Origin: Paenibacillus sp. RC334
GTDB taxonomy: Bacteria; Bacillota; Bacilli; Paenibacillales; Paenibacillaceae
NCBI RefSeq assembly: GCF_030034735.1
Contig: NZ_CP125370.1
Location: forward strand, 2,542,001 to 2,606,000
Direction of reading: 5' to 3'
DNA: 64,000 nucleotides
The position numbers were made by a program, and so were the translations under genes. The first letter of the stretch is position 1, and every line of letters begins with the position of its first letter. This document shows positions 55,606 through 62,849 of the stretch, piece by piece. The notes beneath the pieces are model-generated. The model was not told where the DNA came from and searched no databases. It was given only the letters and a program-made list of their open reading frames with translations.

Positions 55606-56404
55606 AAAAGAACGGATATTCGGAATTATGGTAGCGCTGGCGGTGGTTATGCTACTTTCCGGCTGCGGCGCGAATGCTGCGGAGATTAATGCACAGACAC
55701 CCGGATTTTTTAATCATTATGTGGTGTTCCCGTTATCCTGGCTCATTCAGCAACTAGCGCAATGGTTTGGCGGAAGCTTTGGACTGGCGATCATGTCATT
55801 GACGTTAATCGTCCGTCTGGCGTTACTACCTCTTATGATGCGCCAAACACGTGCTCAACAGGGGATGAAGCGCAAAATGAGCGCTATGCAGCCCGACTTA
55901 GACCGAATTAAGAAGAAGTACGAAAATAAGAAGGATGCTGCCAGCCAGCAGAGTATGCAGCAGGAGATGATGTCACTTTACAAAGAGCATCAATTTAATC
56001 CGCTGAATATCGGCTGTCTGCCTATTCTCATTCAGCTACCCATATTGAGCGGTATGTACACAGCCATCCGGCTTACCCCGGAATTGGCGTCTCATTCGTT
56101 CCTATGGTTCCGACTCGGGCAGCCGGACTGGATTTTGGCAATCTTCGTCGCAGTCGTTTACTTGGCACAGGCCAAGCTATCCCAGCTTCAAATGACGGCT
56201 GACCAGCGCAAGCAGTTTGCGATCATGGGATATCTTTCGCCCATTATGGTGGCTGTTTTTTCTTTTAATGCGCCTGCTGCCATGCCGTTATACTGGACGG
56301 TAAGTGGTACCTTTTTGCTGCTCCAGTCGCTATGGTTCCGTAGACGCTATCCAACGGAGGAAGCAGAGGATAAGGTTAAGCTTGGAGAAGTTACGCCAAC
56401 CTAA
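55571..56404 (+). CDS. yidC: Membrane protein insertase YidC/SpoIIIJ (lipoprotein form)
   Basis: 277 residues, the length of Gram-positive YidC. A lipobox signal (VVMLLSGCGA) gives an N-terminal lipid-modified Cys. Five membrane spans follow, with the conserved first-span basic region (LTLIVRLALLPLMMRQTRAQ), the cytoplasmic helical hairpin rich in Lys (KRKMSAMQPDLDRIKKKY) and FNPLNIGCLPILIQLPIL. It inserts membrane proteins with or without SecYEG. The start is ATG 55571 with GGAGGA upstream; an in-frame ATG at 55541 would add nine residues. It lies apart from rpmH-rnpA, so it is likely the second YidC paralog (YidC2/YqjG-like) of the genome. Confidence 0.9.
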   Translation: MKRFKGFTFWGKKERIFGIMVALAVVMLLSGCGANAAEINAQTPGFFNHYVVFPLSWLIQQLAQWFGGSFGLAIMSLTLIVRLALLPLMMRQTRAQQGMKRKMSAMQPDLDRIKKKYENKKDAASQQSMQQEMMSLYKEHQFNPLNIGCLPILIQLPILSGMYTAIRLTPELASHSFLWFRLGQPDWILAIFVAVVYLAQAKLSQLQMTADQRKQFAIMGYLSPIMVAVFSFNAPAAMPLYWTVSGTFLLLQSLWFRRRYPTEEAEDKVKLGEVTPT

Positions 56405-56411
56405 AATAACA

Positions 56412-56456
56412 GGATGCCATTCGAGCCGTTATAAGGCTTGAGAGGCATCCTTTTTT
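56412..56456 (+). terminator. Intrinsic terminator of yidC
   Basis: GGATGCC (56412-56418) pairs with GGCATCC (56444-56450), inner AGCC/GGCT stem, then six T. Confidence 0.9.
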
Positions 56457-56508
56457 CTATGCTTATGTGGACAATTCGCTTGCGTTATTTTAGTCATTAT
56501 GAAGGAGT

Positions 56509-56973
56509 TTGCAAAAATCCAATAAGCCAGCAGGATTTATCGAGTATGCGCCGGGTGAACAGGCATGGAGAGCCGTTCATGCGGACGGATATTTTGTGAT
56601 TCATTGTGTATGGATTGGCATAACGGGTTTGGGGCTAGGCTCGCAGCTCATTCGACGTTGTATCGAGGATGCCGTCACGTTGGGTAAAAAGGGAGTCGCT
56701 GTGGTTACCAACATGGATACATCGTGGGCGCCCGGTCCCGACATTTTTCTGAAAAATGGATTTCAGCATGTGGAAGACGCACCTTATTCTTTTCAGTTGT
56801 ATGTATACAAGCTTAATAGGGACCACTCTGATCTTTATTTTCCAAATAACTGGGTACAGCGGCTGGTGCGCTTTAGTGAAGGCTTGACCATCTTGCGAAC
56901 TCATCAATGCCCCTATTTGGAGATTACCACGCAAAACGTAATTGAAGCGGCTGAGAAGGCAGGCATACTGTAA
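56509..56973 (+). pseudogene. N-terminally truncated YoaP-like GNAT acetyltransferase
   Basis: About 154 codons matching the C-terminal part of the YoaP family: a GNAT remnant (GFIEYAPGEQAWRAVHADGY, GLGSQLIRRCIEDA) then the YoaP domain (APGPDIFLKNGFQHVE … GLTILRTHQCPYLE). Intact members are about 250 residues, so the first part of the acetyltransferase fold is missing. Only about 50 bases separate it from the yidC terminator. The only candidate start is a TTG at 56509 almost touching GGAG, and the ATG at 56499 is out of frame and stops after 8 codons. It is probably a decayed gene; a short functional protein is possible but less likely. Confidence 0.6.
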
Positions 56974-57128
56974 CGGAGAGTTGATTTCATATCACAGGCT
57001 GACTCCGCATTCTTTTGCCAAAAAGCTGAGCATGCTTTACGCTAAAAGCTAATTCTTTTAGTGAAATTATAAAAGAAATGTGGGTAAAGTAAAGACACGA
57101 AACGAACCTCATGGAGGACCAACAAGAC

Positions 57129-57782
57129 ATGAAACAAACACCAACAAAGCTACCCATCTCCTTAGCCCTGCTTACATGTGTAGTATGTGCGCTCGGTTTC
57201 GGTTTAATCGCATTATGGGTTAGCGACCATCAAGTACAGCATTTTGACCAGAAAATTATTGCGAATATTCAACAGTTGGAGTCGCCTTCCATGACCCGTC
57301 TAATGAAATTTTTCACTATGATCGGCAGCGGAATTCCGGTTGTGATTATTATTTTAATCGCCATGTTTGTGCTGCACAGAGTATTGGGACATCGCAGAGA
57401 ACTGCTATTTTTGGCGATTGCTGTGCTGGGATCAGCGCTGCTGAATACGGTTTTAAAATGGCTATTTCAGCGTGCGAGACCCGAAATTAACCGTATTATT
57501 GAAGCGAATGGATACAGCTTTCCGAGCGGACATTCCATGACCGCTTTTAGTATGTATGCGGCGTTGACGTTTTTAGTGTGGAAACATGTTCCTTCCAGGC
57601 CAGGCCGTATCCTTCTGATTGTGCTCAGTAGCCTGCTGATTATAGCGATAGGGACAAGCCGCATTTATTTGGGCGTGCACTATCCGAGCGACGTTGTGGG
57701 TGGCTATTTTATGAGTGGCTGCTGGATGGCGGCCTGTATTTGGTTTTATCAGCGTATATTAGCCAGTTCATTGACCCAGTGA
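57129..57782 (+). CDS. PAP2-family membrane phosphatase
   Basis: 217 residues with about five to six membrane spans and the three PAP2 catalytic motifs: KWLFQRARP, PSGH (YSFPSGHSMTAF) and SRIYLGVHYPSDVVGG. Such enzymes dephosphorylate phosphatidylglycerol phosphate or undecaprenyl pyrophosphate. The ATG at 57129 has GGAGGA 10 bases upstream; the ATG at 57111 sits on that site. It stands upstream of a two-component system without overlap. The substrate cannot be told from sequence. Confidence 0.88.
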   Translation: MKQTPTKLPISLALLTCVVCALGFGLIALWVSDHQVQHFDQKIIANIQQLESPSMTRLMKFFTMIGSGIPVVIIILIAMFVLHRVLGHRRELLFLAIAVLGSALLNTVLKWLFQRARPEINRIIEANGYSFPSGHSMTAFSMYAALTFLVWKHVPSRPGRILLIVLSSLLIIAIGTSRIYLGVHYPSDVVGGYFMSGCWMAACIWFYQRILASSLTQ

Positions 57783-57959
57783 AATAAAACATAGTCTACA
57801 TTAATTAACATGAATAAATTTCTCCTTAACATCAAAAAATTGAATTACAAAGTTATTTTATAGAGCGACTGCACGGATAAGAGCTTAAAATCAAATAAAA
57901 AAATGCATGTCTTCTCCATAACTCAATTTGTTTTTCTATAGAAATCAGGTGGTTTTGCG

Positions 57960-58670
57960 GTGAAAAAATCGGTACTGGTCATTGATGATGAAGAGAAAAT
58001 ATCCAGATTACTCCAATTGGAGTTATCCCACGAAGGATATGCAGTTGAAATTGCTCAAACGGGTAAAGAAGGATTAGAAAAAGCTTTGGCACACACATGG
58101 AATATCATCATTTTGGATGTGATGCTGCCGGAAATCAACGGGGTCGAGGTGCTAAAGCAGATTCGAAAAGTGGACAAGCATACGCCCGTAATTATGGTCA
58201 CTGCACGTAACGCAACTACGGATAAGGTTTCTGGTCTGGATGAAGGTGCAAATGATTACATTACGAAGCCTTTTGAAATCGAGGAATTATTAGCACGGAT
58301 GCGGGCCAGTATGAGACATCAATTGGAGTCCAAAGCTACCTCTTCACAAGAAGAGGACAAGCCGCCGTATCTTCAGGTCGATAGCTTGATGCTGGAACCC
58401 AAGACACGTTCTGTGGTGCGAGAAGGAAAGCGAATCGAACTGACGCCCAAAGAATTTGATCTGCTTCATTACCTCATGGAGCACAAAAATCAAGTATTGC
58501 AGCGAGATCAAATGATTCAGGACGTATGGGGGTTTGATTTTGTCGGCGATACGAATGTAGTCGATGTGTATATCCGATATGTTCGTAAAAAAATCGACCA
58601 TGGCTACAAAAAAAAGCTGATTAAAACCGTGCGTGGCGTAGGGTATTGCATCAGGGAGGAAGACCATTGA
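57960..58670 (+). CDS. OmpR/PhoB-type response regulator
   Basis: 236 residues. The receiver domain has the acidic pocket (VIDDEE), the phosphoacceptor Asp in IIILDVMLP and the Lys in YITKPFE. The C-terminal winged helix is of the Trans_reg_C type (IELTPKEFDLLHYLMEH … NVVDVYIRYVRKKID … IKTVRGVGYCI). The GTG start at 57960 has AGGTGG 7 bases before it. The stop TGA overlaps the TTG start of the sensor kinase gene, so the two are coupled. Target genes are unknown. Confidence 0.93.
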   Translation: MKKSVLVIDDEEKISRLLQLELSHEGYAVEIAQTGKEGLEKALAHTWNIIILDVMLPEINGVEVLKQIRKVDKHTPVIMVTARNATTDKVSGLDEGANDYITKPFEIEELLARMRASMRHQLESKATSSQEEDKPPYLQVDSLMLEPKTRSVVREGKRIELTPKEFDLLHYLMEHKNQVLQRDQMIQDVWGFDFVGDTNVVDVYIRYVRKKIDHGYKKKLIKTVRGVGYCIREEDH

Positions 58671-60019
58671 AGCTGCGGACCAAAATTACTCTGCTCAGCT
58701 CGGTTCTGGTGATGACCATTCTCCTGTTTGTGGACGTCACCGTTCATCTGTTATTTGTCAAAATCGCCACTCGCAATGAAAGAGAAGTGCTGCAAAATAA
58801 GTGGACTGAAATCATTGCCGAAACCGGTTCCGCGATGATTCTGAAAAATGCATGGGGACCCGAGTTGAAAGATGAGCTTTCAGGAGACACAATCCTGAGG
58901 GTTTTTGACCAGCAATCCCGTCTTCTGTATGAAGTAAGTCGTCAGTCCCGCTTTAAGCTGGGCGATATACGTTTTAACCCTTCTCAAAGCTCACAGCTGA
59001 CAGATGTACAGGGTCATAAAATTTTAGTAATTCATCTCCCAGTGCTTTCACCGGAAGGCAATCAGGAGGGAACGCTGGAGATCGTAGAAAAATGGGATGC
59101 GCTTGAAAATAATCTCGATATTTTAGATACGATTTTGGTCACCTCAACTACAGGCGCTATGCTGCTTAGTCTGGTAGGCAGCACGATTTTAGCGAATGCG
59201 ATATTGCTACCGATTTCGAGCAGTATACAGACAATGCAGGAAATTGAAAGAAGCCTTAAATTCAAAAAAATCCCGGCTCGCACTCACAATCAAGATGAAT
59301 TGTCTCAAATGACCGCGACCTTTAATCGAATGATGGACAGATTGGAAGAGAGCTTTCAAAGCCAGCAACAATTCGTCTCAGATGCTTCGCATGAGCTGAA
59401 TACGACATTAATGATCATTGAGGGCTATGCTAACATGCTGCGGCGGTGGGGCACGCGTGACGAGGACATCTATAAGGAATCCATTGAATCCATCTATGAA
59501 GAAACTCAGCGCATGCGAACGATGACACAGCAATTACTGACTTTGGCTTCCTCACAGCAAAAAGAACCCGAGCCGTATGAACGGATAGAGCTGATCGGTT
59601 GCTGTCAACAGGTAATAGCGCATTTCAAGCCTGTACATGATCGTCAAATAACTATTTTTACAGATGAAAAAGAAATCTGGCTTGATGCCAACCTTGCAAA
59701 AATCAACCAGCTACTAGTTATCTTGCTTGATAATGCTTTAAAGTATAGCTCGGCTCCAATCGAAATATTGCTGTCTACAGATGAAAAGGATGTGTACATC
59801 CGGGTCAAGGATTATGGAATCGGGATACCAGTGGGCGAGGTCAAGCGAGTCTTTGAACGATTTTATCGGGTAGACAGCTCTCGACATCGTAAAACCGGAG
59901 GAACCGGGCTTGGGCTGCCGATTGCCAAGGCTATTACAGACATCCATCAGGGGACAATAGGTATGGAAAGCGTGGAAGGAGAAGGAACGGAGGTGACCGT
60001 CACACTGCCTCGAATATAA
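58667..60019 (+). CDS. Membrane sensor histidine kinase
   Basis: 450 residues. Two membrane spans (about residues 8-30 and 155-180) frame an extracellular sensor loop. A HAMP region, a HisKA domain with the phospho-His in SDASHELNTTL, and an ATPase domain follow with N box LLDNALKYS, G1 VKDYGIGIP and G2 GGTGLGLP. The H-box reads HELNTTL rather than the usual HELRTPL. The start TTG 58667 forms TTGA with the regulator stop and has GGAGGA upstream. It partners the upstream regulator; the signal is unknown, though a cell-envelope stress is typical of this layout. Confidence 0.93.
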   Translation: MKLRTKITLLSSVLVMTILLFVDVTVHLLFVKIATRNEREVLQNKWTEIIAETGSAMILKNAWGPELKDELSGDTILRVFDQQSRLLYEVSRQSRFKLGDIRFNPSQSSQLTDVQGHKILVIHLPVLSPEGNQEGTLEIVEKWDALENNLDILDTILVTSTTGAMLLSLVGSTILANAILLPISSSIQTMQEIERSLKFKKIPARTHNQDELSQMTATFNRMMDRLEESFQSQQQFVSDASHELNTTLMIIEGYANMLRRWGTRDEDIYKESIESIYEETQRMRTMTQQLLTLASSQQKEPEPYERIELIGCCQQVIAHFKPVHDRQITIFTDEKEIWLDANLAKINQLLVILLDNALKYSSAPIEILLSTDEKDVYIRVKDYGIGIPVGEVKRVFERFYRVDSSRHRKTGGTGLGLPIAKAITDIHQGTIGMESVEGEGTEVTVTLPRI

Positions 60020-60023
60020 CAGG

Positions 60024-60073
60024 AAGGGCTGTCCATCCAGTAGACATATCTACTCGCGGAACAGCCCTTATTT
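60024..60073 (+). terminator. Intrinsic terminator of the two-component operon
   Basis: AAGGGCTGT (60024-60032) pairs with ACAGCCCTT (60061-60069), with an inner AGTAGA/TCTACT stem, then ATTTGTT. Confidence 0.8.
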
Positions 60074-60125
60074 GTTGATATTTTGTAAGGGATTACAGAT
60101 GATTGAGAATGCATCTACATTTGTC

Positions 60126-60600
60126 CTAGAGGACACGACGTGCTGTAGTGTAATGGGAATTCCACCAGCCTGAATTAAGGTCCGTAATCGTTACGCCGCC
60201 TTTACCGAATGTGTGTAAAATTTTGCCGTCCCCCATATAAATCGCTACATGGTGAATTGGCGCATAGAAAAAGACCAGATCGCCTTTTTTGCAGCTGACT
60301 ACGTGGTACAAAAGTGCCGACGGTCGATTGCTGTCTGGAAGAGCGCGGCAGATTGATAGCGTTTTGTCCAAAAACATATTGAGTAAATGAAGAGCAATCA
60401 AAAGAGCTTGTGTTCCCTGCTGGTGCTCCATGCTGATAGCGTACACCCATAAACTGTGAACCAGTGGAAATAATCTGATCAGCTTTGCTCACAGAAGCGG
60501 CATGTGTGGTGTCAGGTCCAACAACGAAACTCCCGGCGCCGAATGCCAAAGTCATCGTAAAGCAAATGCCCATCCATAGTTTTTTTGAAGTGTGTGTCAT
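60126..60600 (-). CDS. Secreted NlpC/P60 cell-wall endopeptidase, one +1 frameshift
   Basis: Peptidoglycan peptide hydrolase of about 157 residues when repaired. The first frame from ATG 60600 (AGGA upstream) gives a signal peptide (MTHTSKKLWMGICFTMTLAF … THAASV) and the catalytic Cys motif SSFDCSSFTQYVF. After SQLQK it runs out of register. The second frame holds the rest: GDLVFFYAPIHHVAIYMGDG with the catalytic His, then WNSHYTTARRVL. The T6 run at 60285-60290 (A6 on the coding strand) has one base too many; five would restore QKGDLVFF. As given it is broken, most likely through homopolymer miscalling. It stands alone, converging with the two-component operon. Confidence 0.85.
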
Positions 60601-60962
60601 ATAACATTCCTCCATTATTTCGTATTTTGTATCTTGCTGTGATGTCTTGAGATGACAATAACACAAATAAAATATCCTGAATTTACCACTCAAGGTTACA
60701 GTCCTGTAACCTCAATGCTTTTCCCCCTATTATTAGAAAACGATGAGAATTTTCACCTTAATTTTGGATTGACAAAATATGCAGTTCCTCCTTATCACTG
60801 GGTACCTATGACAAAAAATGACCTAAAGATGATTCGCACAAGCAATCACGAAAAATATACATACATATATACTACAGTTTATAACTTGTACGGGAGTAAG
60901 CTAAGGTTCCCGTTCATACCGTGAAGATCACACCGTATTTCTGTTCAGGAAGGGGAATTCAT
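60601..60962. other. AT-rich intergenic region between divergent genes
   Basis: A 362-base gap holding the upstream regions of the NlpC/P60 gene (minus) and the glycosyltransferase (plus). A 90-codon plus-strand open frame (60652-60924) has no Shine-Dalgarno and an atypical composition, and I do not count it as a gene. No clear promoter or RNA structure could be fixed by eye. Confidence 0.5.
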
Positions 60963-61988
60963 ATGGCTTCAAAGCAGATTAAAATGCCCAAAGGCCGACC
61001 TCTAACCATTGTTCAGATCATCTCCAACTATCCCAATGCACAGCCGGTACCCTCCATCAAGGGTGGAACGGAAAAGGTCGTGTATGAATTAACGGAGGAA
61101 CTGGTAAGACGAGGACATCATGTATCTTTGTTTGCCGCCCGCGGCAGCAGGAGCAGTGCAAGGCTGATTGCTTATCCCAAGGGATTAAAGCACGAGCAGA
61201 TCCATCAGTACGTCCTTCAGCACATGCCTACTGGCACACAAATCATTCACGATCATACCTTTCGCTCTGCTCTGGGACGCAGGCAACTGCCTTGTCCATC
61301 GGTATGCACAGTTCATCTTCCCGTGAAGAGACACGGTAAAAACCCGGTATTTGTCAGTAAACGGGCACGCCAGCTTATGGGCGGGGGCAAAGGATTTTAT
61401 GTCTATAATGGTATCAACACACATGAATACGAGTTCAGCAGCGAGAAGCGCGGCTATTTGCTGTTCATGGGCAGGATTATACGTAATAAAGGCGTATTGC
61501 AAGCTATTCAGGTTGCAGAACGAACAGGAAAAAGACTGCTCATTGCCGGCCCTATCAAAGCTCCGGTATTTTTTCGTCAGGAGATTCAGAAACGAATTCA
61601 GCGTAATCCCAATATCCGCTATGTGGGAGCCGTGGGAGGCAAACAAAAGCAGGAATTGCTCAAATACGCGGAATGTCTGTTGTTTCCGACCTTGTGGGAA
61701 GAGCCATTCGGACTTGTGATGGTGGAGGCGATGGCTTCTGGAACACCCGTACTGGCTCTGAAAAATGGCTCGGTTCCCGAGGTGCTCTCAGGCTTTCCAC
61801 AGCTTATTTGCAAGTCGATTGAGCAAATGGCGCGAAAGGTGCAGCAAAAAAACTACCCACCACCAGCCAAGCTTCGCCTGTATGTGACGCAAAGATTTAC
61901 CAACAAACAGATGACCGATAAATATGAGAATCTATACCGTGAAATTATCCGCCGACAGGCAGAGGGGAAAAGGGCATCGAAAGCCTGA
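60963..61988 (+). CDS. GT4-family glycosyltransferase
   Basis: 341 residues. Transfers a sugar from a nucleotide-sugar donor; acceptor unknown. The N-terminal half has IKGGTEKVVYELTEELVRRGHHVSLFAA, and the C-terminal Rossmann domain has FMGRIIRNKGVLQAI, LLIAGP, RYVGAVGGKQKQELL, FPTLWEEPFGLVMVEAMASGTPV (the EX7E element) and GSVPEVL. No membrane span. The start at ATG 60963 has AGGAAGGGG upstream; an ATG-like reading from 60921 lacks this. The next gene begins 21 bases after the stop, so the two are probably co-transcribed. Confidence 0.88.
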   Translation: MASKQIKMPKGRPLTIVQIISNYPNAQPVPSIKGGTEKVVYELTEELVRRGHHVSLFAARGSRSSARLIAYPKGLKHEQIHQYVLQHMPTGTQIIHDHTFRSALGRRQLPCPSVCTVHLPVKRHGKNPVFVSKRARQLMGGGKGFYVYNGINTHEYEFSSEKRGYLLFMGRIIRNKGVLQAIQVAERTGKRLLIAGPIKAPVFFRQEIQKRIQRNPNIRYVGAVGGKQKQELLKYAECLLFPTLWEEPFGLVMVEAMASGTPVLALKNGSVPEVLSGFPQLICKSIEQMARKVQQKNYPPPAKLRLYVTQRFTNKQMTDKYENLYREIIRRQAEGKRASKA

Positions 61989-62009
61989 GCCTAGACGGAG
62001 GTGAAGGGA

Positions 62010-62732
62010 ATGAAGGTAACAAAGCTTATGCTTGGAAAGGGTTATTCTTGGGCGACTCCTTATTATATAGCCACTGGGGAACAGGGCGGTCCGCATGTGA
62101 TGGTGGTCGCGGGCATCCACGGCAAGGAAATCGCAAGCATCCGCGCGGCTGAGAAGCTGGTGGAGCTGTTGAAGCAGCAGAAGCTGCAAATTAGCCAAGG
62201 CAAGCTGATTATCGTACCGATCGTGAACCAGGCGGCTTACCGCAAACGAATCAGGGGCGTACCTGATCTCAACCGAACCTTTCCACGCACAAAAAAGCAG
62301 GCGGCATCCAATCCACTTTCCGCTGCGGTATTCCAATTAACACAAAGGCATCAACCCGAGTGGTATCTTGACCTGCATGAAGCCAACGGATTGTCACAAA
62401 AGGATGCCAAGGTGCTGGGTCAAACGCTAATTTCCAATAAGGACAATCCGGCAGTCCCTGCGGTGCGTCGAACTATAAAACGAATGAACCGTTCCATCAA
62501 GAATAAAGACCGACATTTTAACCTTCGGCTGCATGAGCTTCCAGGTTCCTCCCGTACGGCGGCAGCCCGTATCCTGGGCGCACGCGCGGTCACCGTAGAA
62601 ACAGGCTGGAGTTTGCCCAAGAATGTACGTATCAAGTATCAGTTGGAGATCGTGCGGCATTTTTTAAGAGAAGCCGGGATGATCAAGGCCAACGAGGTAT
62701 ATTTATCTGCCAAGGTTAGAGCTGTTACCTAG
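62010..62732 (+). CDS. AstE/AspA-like zinc carboxypeptidase-fold hydrolase
   Basis: 240 residues of the succinylglutamate desuccinylase / aspartoacylase (M14-like) fold. Zinc ligands are seen in GIHGKE and DLHEAN; LNRTFP holds the substrate-site Arg, and VTVETGWSL carries the C-terminal catalytic Glu region. Members remove acyl or peptide groups from small amides. The ATG at 62010 follows GGAGGTGAAGGGA; the GTG at 62001 overlaps that site. It lies directly after the glycosyltransferase gene, so it may deacylate or trim a glycosylated product, but this is inference. Confidence 0.8.
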   Translation: MKVTKLMLGKGYSWATPYYIATGEQGGPHVMVVAGIHGKEIASIRAAEKLVELLKQQKLQISQGKLIIVPIVNQAAYRKRIRGVPDLNRTFPRTKKQAASNPLSAAVFQLTQRHQPEWYLDLHEANGLSQKDAKVLGQTLISNKDNPAVPAVRRTIKRMNRSIKNKDRHFNLRLHELPGSSRTAAARILGARAVTVETGWSLPKNVRIKYQLEIVRHFLREAGMIKANEVYLSAKVRAVT

Positions 62733-62763
62733 GGCGTGTATTAATGAAAATGTATTACAAAAT

Positions 62764-62820
62764 AAAAATCGCTTCTGAAGCAAGGGATTCTCCTTTCCCA
62801 TACTCAAAAGCGATTTTTTT
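62764..62820. terminator. Bidirectional intrinsic terminator
   Basis: AAAAATCGCTT (62764-62774) pairs with AAGCGATTTTT (62808-62818), with inner AGGG/CCCT pairing and T-runs on both strands. It separates the convergent hydrolase and manC genes. Confidence 0.85.
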
Positions 62821-62849
62821 ATTTGCCATTCATGTGACATATCTATGCG

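Noticed and set aside
60652..60924. Plus-strand 90-codon open frame
   Set aside because: No Shine-Dalgarno, low-complexity AT-rich composition, and it lies in the shared upstream region of two divergent genes.
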